Below, piece by piece: positions 1 through 13,018 of a stretch of DNA of 64,000 bases. A model generated the notes under the pieces. That model made no database searches. It was not told where the DNA came from and was given only the letters and a program-made list of their open reading frames with translations. The DNA is from Alviniconcha marisindica (lineage: Eukaryota > Mollusca > Gastropoda > Provannidae): the NCBI GenBank assembly GCA_018857735.1, contig JABMCL010002405.1:118501-182500 (forward strand). The letters run 5' to 3'. How positions within the stretch are numbered: position 1 is the first letter of the stretch; each line of letters starts with the position of its first letter. Made by a program: the position numbers and the translations under genes.

Positions 1-773
1 GAAAAAAGAATTTAAAAAAAATGAAAAGAAAAAAATCAATGTTAGCATTTTTCCCTACACGGCTGAACGGTCACAACACACAAACTAGTCTGTACATGAT
101 AACAGCCAATGCTGAGCTTACGCTTTTTGTTGTTGTTGTTGTTGTTGCTTTTTGAAGGGTTCTGATCACATAGAAAGTAACACAACAGTGCTACTTAAAA
201 AAAAAAAAAAAAAAAAAAAATGGGGGTGGGGGATGTATAACAAAATTAGTTGTCTTATTTATTTTCTAGTACATGCAGTAAGTAAAGCAGTACTGTTTTT
301 TCTCTCCTTCCTTTATGTCATTTCAGAGCAATGGGATTGACAAAATTATGGTGGGGGGGGGGGGGGGGGGAGTAACAATTTCCATACGATCCCGTCACTA
401 TTCTTCGATCAGAGCTGGTTTGAAACAACACATGAGTATGCGATTGCAACTGTTTTGTTTGTTGATGGGTGTTATGTAGAAACTCCTTTAATTTTGTTTT
501 GTTTTTGTTTTGCGTCAAATTAGGTCAGGTTTATTGTGATATTTGGTATAGTCTTCTCCGCATATTATGGTATGTCCCATAAAGGTTCAACGTGTACAAC
601 GACAGGCTAAGGCTGTTTGTAACAAGTAGCACATAAAACGTTTGAGGAAAGATTAGCTTTCCCGTTTTTATGAAGTTCGGAAAAACCGCCTTCAGCGTGG
701 AAATCTTACCATTGTGCCACGCACATTCAGCTACGCTCCAGCCGCCTCTCGACCGAAGTCGATACCTTTGGCA

Positions 774-800
774 GACGTCGCGACGTCACTGTGACGTCAC
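774..800. promoter_or_regulatory. Nested palindromic CRE/ATF-type site cluster
   Basis: A perfect 14-bp palindrome, GACGTCGCGACGTC (774-787), runs directly into a full palindromic CRE octamer TGACGTCA (792-799), giving three GACGTC cores in 26 bases. CREB/ATF and related bZIP factors are known to bind this octamer. The cluster lies about 660 bp upstream of the Ski start codon, a plausible promoter-proximal position. Regulatory use is inferred. Confidence 0.45.
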
Positions 801-968
801 AGGCTAGACATTGTGTAATGAATGCAACGCCAGTCTCCTAACACCGGCAAACTTTATCGGTTTCTACCTCATGCCGTCCTGCGTCAACCGACTCTAAAAA
901 GTGAAAACTTGGAAAAGAATTGAACTATATGGTAGTAGGTGGGAGCGGCGATATGCCACGCAAACTGT

Positions 969-1008
969 ACTGGGGGGGTGGGGGTGGGGTGGGGGGGGGG
1001 GGGGGGGG
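969..1008 (+). promoter_or_regulatory. G-run cluster, possible G-quadruplex
   Basis: About 40 bases are almost pure G, broken only by single T residues, with more than four G-runs. This could form a G-quadruplex about 450 bp before the Ski start codon. It may equally be one of the many poly-G microsatellites in this genome. Confidence 0.3.
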
Positions 1009-1460
1009 ATGTAGCTGTTCACAATTCTAGCGTCTGACATGCACGCAGACAACACACGTGTGTCAGGGGGAGGTACTTACACGCGCCATTCTATCGTAGG
1101 TCTTGTTTGCGGCTACAAGGGAGAAACTTACCCCCAAACCCTCAAAAAGCACGCGGGTTCCGCCATGAGGTAGAATCGTGAGTTCCAATGTATTTGAACT
1201 ACATTTGCTCTTGACAGAATGGAGATATTGAGAACTGTGTGAGCTCTACGCCGCTGTTCTGTGCCGTTACCGAGGGAGTACGCACGCGCAATGGAACAGC
1301 GAGATATTTCTGCAGTGGGCCTTGGAAAGCCAGACAGGTTTGCGCGAGCAAGCTATGCTTGCATTGAGCGAGAAGCGGCATAGCCGCAGCAGACGATCTT
1401 TCCCCCGTATGTGCACGAGCGGCTTTTTCTCGCTCGTAGTTTACGAACGACTGGAGTCAG

Positions 1461-2330
1461 ATGGATGACTCCGTTTTATCAGTCAACCCCCATTTGCAGA
1501 GGGTGTTGAAAACTTACCAAAACGCAGCAGTTCGAAGTTTGAGTGGACCAACAGGCTTGCCCATCGATCTGTCTCAGTTGAGTCCGGCCGCTTTGGAGGA
1601 GTACCGAAAGGCTATGGATACTTTGAAGAAGTCCCCAACAGAAAAAGGACTTCACTTCGAACCATACGTATCCTTGCCAGGACACTTTCCTGTGTTTACG
1701 CCTGTGGATACCACAACCAGTGAGCAGTCCGAAACTTCTTTGGAAGGAGAAACGATTGCGTGTTTCGTCGTTGGGGGCGAAAAGAGGCTGTGCTTACCTC
1801 AGATCTTGAACACTGTTCTTCGGGACTTTACCTTGCAAGAGATCAACGCGGTTTGCGACGACTTGCACATTTTCTGCACACGATGCAACGCCGCGCAGTT
1901 GGTGACATTGAAAATGTCGGGCATTTTGCCCCCAAGAGCAGCCAGTTGTGGTCTCATCACGAAAACCGACGCAGAGCGTTTGTGCAGCGCTCTCGTACAT
2001 TGCACCCCGGAAAAAAGTGCGAATCCCCCTTCTGTGCACTGCATTCGTGTCTACCACAACTGCTTCGGAAAAGGGGATGGACACTTCAACCCAGATTTGT
2101 ACACGAGCCCTGATGCCAAGTGCATTCATTGTGTTGAATGTCAGGGGTTGTTTTCGCCGACAAAATTTGTTTGTCATTCGCATAAGGCGCCAGAAAATCG
2201 GACATGTCACTGGGGTTTTGACTCAGAAAGATGGAGAGATTACCTACTTGTGAAAGATAAGAAGTTTCAGGATGCTCTGGAAAATATCAAGTCAAGATAT
2301 GATCCGAAGCACAAACACAAACGGAGACAG
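1461..2330 (+). CDS. ski: Ski exon 1: DHD and SMAD4-binding domains
   Basis: This exon encodes residues 1-290. The N-terminal motif HLQRVL...LSGP (11-30) matches the short SMAD/NCoR-contact region of Ski/Sno proteins. The Dachshund-homology domain has the family signature [16 protein letters not shown] (102-117) followed by [13 protein letters not shown] (163-175). The SMAD4-binding domain holds CIHC (221-224), HSHK (239-242) and TCHWGFDS (248-255), the zinc-ligand region. The end is basic (KHKHKRR), a possible nuclear-localisation patch. The exon ends CAG|gtaagc in phase 0, and reading on reaches a stop four codons later. The start was chosen as the first Met with family-like N-terminal sequence. 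The overlapping ATG four bases downstream is out of frame. Confidence 0.95.
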
Positions 2331-5300
2331 GTAAGCCACTGAGACGGTGTAAACTTGGATTGCCCACAATATTATATCCCATACCTCCAAATTATAGGCC
2401 TTTATGCAGATTAGAGGAAGGCCTGCACATGTGTGTTGTTGAAACTGTAAACTTATGACTACACAGTTCAGCAAAAGGCCAGACACCCAGTTTCAGTACG
2501 AAAAATAAATAAAAATCTTCATTGTTTATTATACAGCACAGTCTTATCATGCACATGAATTTGTTTCTTGTCCAGTGTGTTATAATCTTCATTGTTTATT
2601 ATACAGCACACTCTTTATCATGCACATGAATTTGTTTCTTGTCCAGTGTGTTATAGTATTTGAATCTTGATGAGGAGAGGGAAACGTTTAATAATGGTCG
2701 AATCTTTTCTGAATCCCATGAGAATTTGATACAGTACAGTGACAGAGGAACTAGTGGCAGTGTTTTTAATTTTAATTTTATGAAATGTATAAATTGACAA
2801 CTTTTCTACACATTGTTCGGTCACAGTTCAGTTTTGTTCCAGTTTTTGGGGGAGATATTTTGTTTGGAACAACTTTGGTACCTACCCGTTTTGACTTGAA
2901 AGCAACTAGTTTATAAGTTCTTTGTGATATAAGTATTGTACTGTGGCTCAAGATCAGCTGAGGTGGAGGTTTTGTATCAGTTTGACTCTAAAACAATTTG
3001 TGCCAGGTATGTGCACCCATTTGTGCTAGGGATAAGTAAGCTTTTCATGCTTTTCCAACACAAGCAGCAGTTCTGCTCTTGTATGTTTCAGTTTTGAGCT
3101 TCCTAATTCTAAAAACAGGATTTAATCAATTAATGTACTACTTGCATACACGTGAACAAATTACAGTTAGTATTGATAGTGTTAATACAGTAAAACTAAA
3201 AGTAAGCGGCTAAAATAATTTAAAAAATGCATTGGTGATGTGAAAGAGGGGCATCATTATGTTAATATATTTTTAATTGAAGCCTACATGACCATGAACA
3301 CTTTACCTCTGCTTAGGGAAAAAAAATTGGGTCAGTATTTCGGCTGCCATTATTTTCACCCTTTAAGTTGGAAGCTTTAATTTTTTCATGGGCCAGCTTG
3401 TACATTTCACCTGAGCTGAGTCAAAACCATGGGCACATGAAACAAATCCAAACAAATTACATACAAACTTAGCCTTTAAATACATATTCAGGTGATGTTT
3501 ATAGACTGTTGTTCCTGAACATGTTTTCCCCGTCAAGCTGTTTGAAAAAGTGTGCTTTAAATATAGTTTAATGTGTGTGTGCGTGGATGCATGCATGTGT
3601 GTGCATGCATAGGTGGGTGTGCATGCATGGGTGTGTGTGTGTGTGTTTAAAGTGCCATTGTCACATTGAACAAAGCTTTGGCCTTTGCTGTGACCAGCAC
3701 TGATCTGACCAGACATAGTTTTGATCTTACTGGGTCAGCTGCTGAACCACCAAGCATCAGCCCATGTCTTAGAAATTTAAGGCTTTCTTCCTGTTCCACA
3801 TTACTACATCATTAGCCATGGAAACCTTTTTATTTTTATTTTTTAGGTCTTCTTTGGTTGAGGTGGCTGCTGTCATTAACTTTCATTAATGGGGGGGGGG
3901 GGGCTCTCGGGGATTTACCTTGAACTGGAATGAGTCCAGAGGTCGGACCATGGCAACTTTTACTGGGAAGGCATTCCATTCTGTAATGACCTGGGGAAAG
4001 GAAAGATTTTTGTCTGGTTACACCCTTCTGTGGAACTGGAAGTCTTCAAACAGGTATACTTGTGGTTAGGAAGTCTGAAGTGAGTGTGTATGTACATGTA
4101 CATTTAGCGCTCACACTCATGGAACTATGCAATATTTATATGCTGTCAGTAACCACTGTAATGGTCTTTGTCATTACGTTTAAAACCAACATCCCATTTT
4201 AAAAAAAAATTATGGTTTATTTAAAAAATAAATAAATCTGGAAACACAAACTTATGGCCGCCCAGTTCTAAATAAATCATTTGGTTTAAACTAAATTTAT
4301 TCATTCATTGTAGTCAAAAGGCAAGCTCAACAAATAAGTACAGGAAACACAAAAGCAGTATGCTTATTTGAGTGTTACCTGTAGATAAAAATAATAATTA
4401 CACAGACGATAAATCATTTGTGGTAGTTGGTACCAAACTTTGAGTTTGACTTTCAGTTGGTAAACGCCTTATGGACACTGGTTCATTGAATGTCCTACAA
4501 AATAAAAAATATAAAAAATCTACAGTTGGTAGAATTTATTCAAGACAAAATATAAAAATTACAGGTGTTGTTGAAGAAAGAAATTGAAAGAAAAAAGTTT
4601 GTGCCCCAAAATGACCAACAGCATATGATGTGTGTAGCTGTAAAAATAAAAAATCCCTTTTTTTTTTTTTGAAAAGTAAAAAATACGTGCATATAAAAGC
4701 CGGGGGGGGGGGGGGGAGAAGAATGTCATGGTTGCATTTATTTACTTAGCTTTGCCACTGATAGAGCTACCGATCCCGATAACAATTTCCACATGGTCTT
4801 GTTTTCAAAATAGGATGTTTTCCTCCCCCAACGCACCGAGTCTCTTTCGCAAGCAGAATCTATATGAACATTATAACACCAGCATAGCGGGACGTGCACA
4901 ATGGCACAGCCCCGGCTGGGTCCACGACTAGCCGGCTAATACAGATCCTATGACTCGACTACAGGCCGCTACCGGCTCGCTACGTCCTTGGTCGATCCCC
5001 GCACAGACAAAGCAAACAAACACTTTGCGAGAGGCCGGGGTCGTGGAGGGCTTGCGGTGGTGTGTTTTGTGGATGGGGGGGGGGGGGTGGAGGAGAGAAG
5101 AAAGGGAGGGTTGGGGGGGGGGGGGGAGTGTCAAGATTTGTTCAGGCTACTTGGTGCCTGAAAAGGAGTTCACACACAGACTAACTAAACTAAACCGCTG
5201 GCCGGACGTTTTTTTCTTTCTTTTCTCCTGTCTATATATGTTATATGTATCCATTTCTTGTTGAGGTTCACACACAGACCAACTAAACTAAACCGCTGGC

Positions 5301-8300
5301 TGAACGTTTTCCCCCTTGTGTCAGATCAGGGGATCTACGTTACTTGGTTAAGTATAATTATATATATGTTATAACTTATATGTATCAAGTTAGAACTTTC
5401 AGTTGGGTTGAACTGGAGCTCAGTTTCTTGTTGAGGTTCACACACAGTCACACACAGACCAACTAAACTAAACCGCTGGCTGAAATTTTTCCCCCTCGTG
5501 TCTGATCAGGGGATCTGCGTTACTTTGTTAAGTATAATTACATGTTATATGTATCAAGTTAGAACTTTCAGTTGGGTTGAAGTGGAGCTCCGTTTCTTGT
5601 TGAGGTTCACACACAGTCACGCACAGACCAACTAAACTAAACCGCTGGCCAAACGTTTTTTTCCCCTCGTGTCTGATCAGGGGATCTACGTTACTTTGTT
5701 AAGTATAATTATATATATATATATGTTATATGTATCAAGTTAGAACTTTCAGTTGGGTTGAAGTGGAAGTCCGTTTCTTGTTGCGGTTCACTCACAGTCA
5801 CACACAAACCAACTAAACTAAACCGCTGGCCGAACGTTTTTTTTTCTTTTCTCGTGTCTGATCAGGGGAGTAAACTACGTTACTTGGTTAAGTATAATTA
5901 TATATGTTGTATGTATCAAGTTAGAACTTTCAGTTGGGATGAAATGGAGCTCCGTTTCTTGTTGAGGTTCACACAGTCACACACAAACCAACTAAACTGA
6001 ACTGCTGGCCCAACATTTTTTTCTTTCTCATGTCTGATCAGGGGAGTAAACTACTTTACTTTAATTATATGTTTTGTATCAAGTTAGAAATTTCAGTTGG
6101 GTTGCCAGTGGCTTGGAAGTGGAACTCCATTTCGTATTGATGTTCACCACAGGTTTTTACATCTTGCTGTATAGAGCGGGCAGTCTCTCTTTGCGGTATT
6201 ACGTTTATAGTGTTAAATAAAAATATATATAAAAAAAGGAAGAAGAAAAATGCACGAAAACACACACAAGTGACACACACACACACAAAAGAAAGATTTT
6301 TTCCCTACAGATAAGCAAATCGTCACTAAATGTCCTAGAAAACTTGGGAGTTATTGTTGGTTACTTGTAAGAATGACTGGAATGACCCAAGACTTTATCA
6401 GCGTTTGACTTCATCAGTTTTTACTAGTATTCTTTGACATCCACCCAAAACAGTACTTGCTGGTTATGTGGAAACGTGACAATGGTTGACAGAAGTGAAT
6501 GTTGCCCATTCCCATGATGCAAATAGTATGTAACCAACCTCCTCCTCCTCGGGTAGCCAACATCAGGGGTAAATGCGGATGTTTATGCCACACTTACAAG
6601 TGTGTGATGTTGGTGTGGGGGAATATAACTATAAGGGTTAGGATGCATGATATTTGTGGAGGATCAGAGCTCAGGAGCTGTGTGAAAGTTGAGATGGCTG
6701 CCCTGGGCTCCCGTCCCTAATAAGCCTACGAGCTACGGTTTCTGTGGACGTAAAGCAACACTTCATCATGATCATATTTGTGGAGAAATTAAAATTAAAA
6801 AAAAAATCACACATCCAGGACTGCAGTTGCAAAGCTTGAACTGTGTTGATGGTGTGTGTGTGTGGAATGCAGAAAGTGTTCATGAAGTGAGGCTAGGACT
6901 AGGAGGCTTCACAAACACTTCACAAAGTTCTATTAAGAGCTGGGTGTAGGGTTTGGGGGCCTAGTCCCACAGGAAGATAGGCGTAGCGAGTGAAGGTGCT
7001 GCAGGCAGCGAGCAAGCAGCCGCTTCTGGCACTGGAAGACTGTTGCCCCCTTGCCTCGGTGGAATTTGTATTCGCTGGAAGGAATGTTTCCTGACCGTGT
7101 AGGCTAATTTGTTGTTGGTATGGTGACTCCATGCAGACGGGTGCTTTGGCGCTGGTGGTGTCACAGCCGTTCCCGTCTGATTGGTCTTGTTTTAACCCTC
7201 TCAGTGCCGGGGAGAAGAAACCGAGCTGTGCATGCCTGTGGCAGGGAGCTGCAAGGTTTTGAGTAAAAAATTAATGATGTTTATATATTTACTTCTAGGT
7301 GTTCTCTTAGGTAAGGTCAGACACATAACTGTCTATTCAGTTATCTTTCTACTGTGCTAGTGGTACAACAATCCATAGAAAAAAATTGGAAGTGCACGCA
7401 TTGCGCCGGGCAGAATAGTCAGTTGGTGGGCTTCGAAAGGGTTAAGTAACAAGTAGCATCTTTTTACTTTCTCTCTTGACTTACTAGGTGACGTGATTGG
7501 ATGACTTTGTTTGTTCGTCCCCAGGTTGACACCGGTCTAAGGTTAAGTTTACCGCGGGGTTAACCCGAAATAGAATCGTTGGGACTCGGTCCTTGCATAC
7601 TTTCAATTTCACGCTCTTTTATCGAAAACAAGCGATGCGGTACGCGGACCACACACTCCTGTTCCATCAAGGTCCACACCTGTACAGACGCACTTGCCTT
7701 GCCTTTGCCACTCCTCCCACTTCCCATCTCTCCCCCCCCCCCCCCCCCCTTCCCGAGCTGTCCATTGCCCTTGTTCCCTGCTCTGTCCCGTGTTCAGCCT
7801 ATCTGTCAGTGGAGTGCTAGACGAGTCCGGCTAGTTATTGTCAACCACAGTTCCCATTGTAGAGCGTGAATAAGAGGGCTGTTATCTCTAAAGGGGGGAA
7901 GGGGCTATGCGAGTCGCGGGCTTGTTGGCCTTGAGGGCTTGTTTTCCACTCCACATCTTTTGGCCGGCGTGAGGTACTTGTTGAGTGACCGGTGACCCCG
8001 TTCCTTTGACCAGGGTAGGCGAGGTATCGCTCCTAGCCCTGCTCCCTAGTCTAGCACGGTTGCACAGGCGGCATTGGTAGCACCGTCGTCAATTTGTTTC
8101 AACGCCGTTTTTTTTTTTTTTTTACCTCGTCCGTGCCGTATTGAGCACAGTCAGGGCTCGGGACTGTGTCAGAGTCGAGGTGGCCGTCCTGGGCTCCCGT
8201 CCCTAATAAGCCTACGGTTTCTGTGGACGTAAAGCAACACTTCATCATCATTGAGCGCAGCGCAGAAACAGGATTTATTGTTTGTATAGGTCTGCTAGAG

Positions 8301-9703
8301 TGCTGGCTAGATAGAATGAATTTTCCAGTAGAAAATAGACTTTAGAATTACAGACGTGGGATTTTGTGGCCGATATTACTTTTAGAGAGTGCATAGTCCC
8401 AATCAGTTGGGACATCACTGGGGCACAGTCAGTCAGTTGGGACCCAGGACTTTTAAGCTGTCTTCGAATAGTTCATCGCCACAGTCAGTTGGGACTTTTG
8501 TGGCACAGTCAGCCAGTTGGGACCCAGGACTTTCGAAGCTTACTCCGAATAGTTCATCGGATTGCAACAATTGTACTTGTAGGCCTGATGTGTAAACTGA
8601 AGGAATTCATCCTTAAACTAGAAAAAGAAAGAAAAATATTCACGATTAGAAAGAAGGGCGGCGGAGGACTAAATTACTAGTTAAAGTCTTTTTCCTTTTT
8701 TAGCCGGAAAAGGAAAAAGAAAAGAAAAAAGTGGAGAAAAAGCAATGTCAGCAAGAGGTTGGAAATGATCACCCCCACCCCCTCCGACACACACACGAAC
8801 GAACGCGCGCGCGCGCACACACACACATACACACACACACACAAACACCGAACCTTTTTCACGGCGGGTAACACGTTGCGGGTTCACCGTGCGGCTGGGC
8901 AAAGCATAGCAGTGTTGATCGTCTAGACGGCTCCTTGGGAAATAGGCAGCGCTATTTTTACTCGAGGCGTGTTTGCCCGCCTGGACAAAGGTCATTTGGA
9001 TCAGCACTGAGCTAGCCACGTTGGACTCGGTACTCGGGATCAGGCGGCCCGGCCGACCACTACCGGCCAAAGAAGTTGGTCGGTCGGTCGGTCGGTCGAT
9101 CGGACCTGAACCCGTTTGTGGACGAGGAGGGACGTTGCGCTTTCGTGTTTGGCTTTTAATGCATACGCTCGCTTAGACGTGTTGACGTTGTTACTTCACA
9201 AACCGTGGCATGGCGGTCCCGGGTCCCAGCTTCTCACTCCTCTTTCTTCCGTCTGTCTGTCTGTCTGTCTGTCTGTCTTTTCCTTCTGTCTGTCTGTCTG
9301 TCTATCTCTCTCCTGTGTGTTTATTACTGTTAACAGTGGTAGTAGTATATTTGACTTGTTTGTGTACTGCTTATCCTGTTCAAATGTTAATCGACTTTGT
9401 AAAGTTAATCCCCCCGCCCCCCCTCCACACACACACACCTCCCCCTTTTTTTGGTGCTCACTTATTGACTTAATCAGCAGTTTAGTAAGGACTAGTTGTT
9501 AGACAGGTCTAAATGAGCCTAAACTACAATCCTTGGAAAATGAAGTTTTCGAGTTCGGTTTCGAGTTCCTGTCGGTCCCCCCCCACCCCCTTCTTCTTTC
9601 TCTCTGCCTTCACGGTTGACTTGGCAAAAGCGAATCACGCCAGTCTGCCTGTCTCTCTCTCTTTGTCTGCCACTAGTGCGGGCTGACTTGGCGAAAAATG
9701 ATC

Positions 9704-9753
<50 letters not shown>

Positions 9754-12700
9754 GCTGGATGTAAAAAGACCGTGTGTACTCCACTACTCTCCTAAAGTGT
9801 GTTCATTCATTTGTTTATTTTCTTCCTAGTGTTGCTCACTTGCTGTATGAAATACGAATGTTCATGAACAAAATCTGTATAATATATACTAAGTAATTCA
9901 GAAGCTTCTGCAAATGTACGTATTTTAAATTTGTACAAACTACAATTGATAGGCAGTTGCATTGATGTTTTTTTTGGTTTATATTTTATACTAAATTATG
10001 ACATACCCAGGACTGGCAAGTGTTAGTGTTACTGTGTTAGGCAAGAATAAATAGACTTGAAAGTACGTAGTATTATTCATGTTTTTTAGACTCTCTCTCT
10101 CTCTCTCTTAGACTTAGTCTTTCTTTCACTTATTCATGTGTTTTTTGAGTCTCTCACTCTCTCTTAGTCCTTCTTCCACTCTCGTTTGCTTTCCAACCAG
10201 CACCAGTATAAGCTTACGAGTTTACAGTAATGCGGTTCAGTTAATAACTGAACAGGTATTCGTGTTATGCAACAACAAGAAAATGCAGTTAAAAGTTTGC
10301 TCTCAGTTCTCCCATGCTGAGATTTTGCTTCCAGAATTTGGTGGCTTCCCTTAGTCTTCCTCTCACTCTCCTTTGCCTTCCTTCCATCCAGTATAAGCAT
10401 GTGAGTTTACAATAATGCAGTTCAGTCAATAATTGAATATATATATTTGTGTTATGCAGCAAGAAGAATGCAGTTAAAAGTATGCTCTCAGTTGTCCCGG
10501 GTCGAGATTTTGCTTCCAGAATTGGGTGGCTTCTCGTGGGAACCTGTTTGAGTAGCAAGGAGAGACCTGTGGCGTAACCAATTCTGGCAGTGGTTGGAGC
10601 CAGGAAGGATGTCTAAACCAGCGCTTGGAGTTTGGATCAGAGTCAGATGGTGACCCCCCCCCCCGCTGTGTTGGATGTGGTAAACCAATGGTGCTTGGAG
10701 TTTGGCTCAGACAGTGACCATGCTCTGCTAAACTCCTTACGCCATTAAAGCATGCGACCTTCCGAGGAGGAAATTGGGCGAATGGTCGGTGTGGCGGGAT
10801 GGTGGAACCTCCCCGCCCTGTCTGAAGAATGCCTGGTATCTCCTGGTGCTGGCGGCTTCTGCAGGCAAACGAGTTTCAAGGCTCCCTGGTCCTTGAGTGG
10901 CCAGGTTTCAAGGGACGCCACGAAGATCAGTTCAGTGTTGTTTTACGTCCACAGAGACCATGTGACCCTTGAGTGGCCAGGTTTCAAGGGACGCCACGAA
11001 GATCAGTTCAGTGTTGTTTTACGTCCACAGAGACCATGTGACCCTTGAGTGGCCAGGTTTCAAGGGACGCCACGAAGATCAGTGTTGTTTTACGTCCACA
11101 GAGACCATGTGACCCTTGAGTGGCCAGGTTTCAAGGGACGCCACGAAGATCAGTTCAGTGTTGCTTTACGTCCACAGAGACCATGTGACCCTTGAGTGAC
11201 CAGGTTTCAAGGGATGCCACAAAGATCAGTTCAGTGTTGTTTTACGTCCACAGAGACCATGTGACCCTTGAGTGGCCAGGTTTCAAGGGACGCCACGAAG
11301 ATCAGTTCAGTGTTGTTTTACGTCCACAGAGACCATGTGACCCTTGAGTGGCCAGGTTTCAAGGGACGCCACGAAGATCAGTTCAGTGTTGTTTTACGTC
11401 CACAGAGACCATGTGACCCTTGAGTGGCCAGGTTTCAAGGGACGCCACGAAGATCAGTGTTGTTTTACGTCCACAGTGACCATGTGACCCTTGAGTGGCC
11501 AGGTTTCAAGGGACGCCACAAAGATCAGTTCAGTGTTGTTTTACGTCCACAGAGACCATGTGACCCTTGAGTGACCAGGTTTCAAGGGACGCCACAAAGA
11601 TCAGTTCAGTGTTGTTTTACGTCCACAGAGACCATAAGGATTATCAGAAATGGTTCAGGCCGGGAACACCTGGACTTTCAAACAGCTCCTGAGCTCTGCC
11701 ACAAAGATGAACTCTTGGGAGAGATTTTTAATGGCTCCGTATACTATAACACTAACAGTATAAGGTAACTTGAAGATTTGGCAAAGGGTAGTCAGGCATG
11801 ATGTAACGAGGAAGGTCGTCAAATACAAGAGTGGCAGTGTCTGGGATTATTCAAGAGGTCACCCTCATTCCGGTTTGTGTCCATAGCATGTCTTCCATAG
11901 TAAAGACACCTGTTAAAAGTAGTTTAATTTGTCAGACATTTATAGAAATATAAGTCATTTGTTTGACTACTTAACACTAGTCAGAAATTGAGAGAGAGGG
12001 AGAGAGAGAGAGAGGTATTAATGTAAAACTGATACATATATATATGTATAAATATATATATATGTATAAATTTATAATCATTGGTTCAAGTTTGTGCCTT
12101 GGGAGTGTTGGCCGCGATGAAGGTGATGAACATTCCGCTGATTATTTAGTTGTATTGCTTTTGTGAATTGTATTCTTGGCCATTAATCTCTGCCTGCCAG
12201 TCCGTCTCTCCGTCTCTCTCACATCAGGCTTTATTGTGAACAAGTGGTCTGTCTGATGTGTAAGCTGCGCAGGCGTCCGTCACTGTAAAACGTTAATTTA
12301 GTTTGTAAGTTTTCTATTCACTCATAAATGGGACAGTTGAGCTGACAGACTTCGTGAGTGGAACGGAATCTAGGTTTTCGATGAAGTTGAAGATTATCCA
12401 AGAGACTTGTTCCTCCACCACGTGACCGCCATCGTCGTTTTGTTATTGGTGTTTTTGTGTGTGTGGTTGCTTGTACAAGATGGATTCCTGTAGGTGTTGG
12501 GTTGACTCTAGTTTAAAAATGTATAATATGTGTGTGTAATAATTCCTCTGCCTCATGATCGCCATTTTCGTTCTTCCTCTTCTTATTTTCTCTGTCTGTC
12601 TGTCTGTCTCTCTCTGTCTCTCTCTCTCTCTCTCTCTGCTTTTCTTCTTTTTCCCTCCCTCTCTCCCTTTCCTCTCTTCTGCCCTTGCTCCCCACCCCTC

Positions 12701-12986
12701 TTCCCTGTTGTGTGGTGTGTGTTTGTGTGTTGTGTGTGTGTGTGTGTGTGTTTGCCCCCCCCCCCCCCCTGTGTGTGTGTGTGTTTTATCCCTGCCCCCC
12801 TCTCCCTCTCTCTCCTGTTTTATGTGTGTGCCCTGTCCCTCTCTCCTTTCATCCTCCTCTCTTTGTGCCGGCCCTTCTCTCTCTTTTCTCCCCCCCCCTT
12901 CCCCGTGTTTTTGTGTGCCCTGTTCCTGTCCCCCCCCTCTCCCCTCTGTGTGTGTGTGTGTGTTGCCCTGCCCCCCCCCCCCTCCA

Positions 12987-13018
<32 letters not shown>

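Larger units (their letters stand above)
1..1460. other. Upstream flank and probable 5' UTR/promoter of the Ski gene
   Basis: No coding exon is recognisable here. The segment starts AT-rich with an A-run near 198-219 and a G-run near 351-370. From about 700 it becomes richer in CG and holds a palindromic CRE-type cluster (774-800) and a G-run cluster (about 969-1008). The last 250 bases before the start codon are GC-rich with many CpG. No TATA box at a convincing distance was seen, so the transcription start is not placed. Confidence 0.5.

Noticed and set aside
1760..2253. Alternative frames inside Ski exon 1
   Set aside because: Out-of-frame readings of a conserved coding exon.
3870..4110. 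LINE or gene fragment near TGGGAAGGCATTCCATTCTG
   Set aside because: The wording resembles remnants of mollusc retroelements, but no second copy or coding motif was found in the window.
5168..6130. LTR or CRISPR array
   Set aside because: The units are contiguous and similar over their whole length, which fits a satellite.
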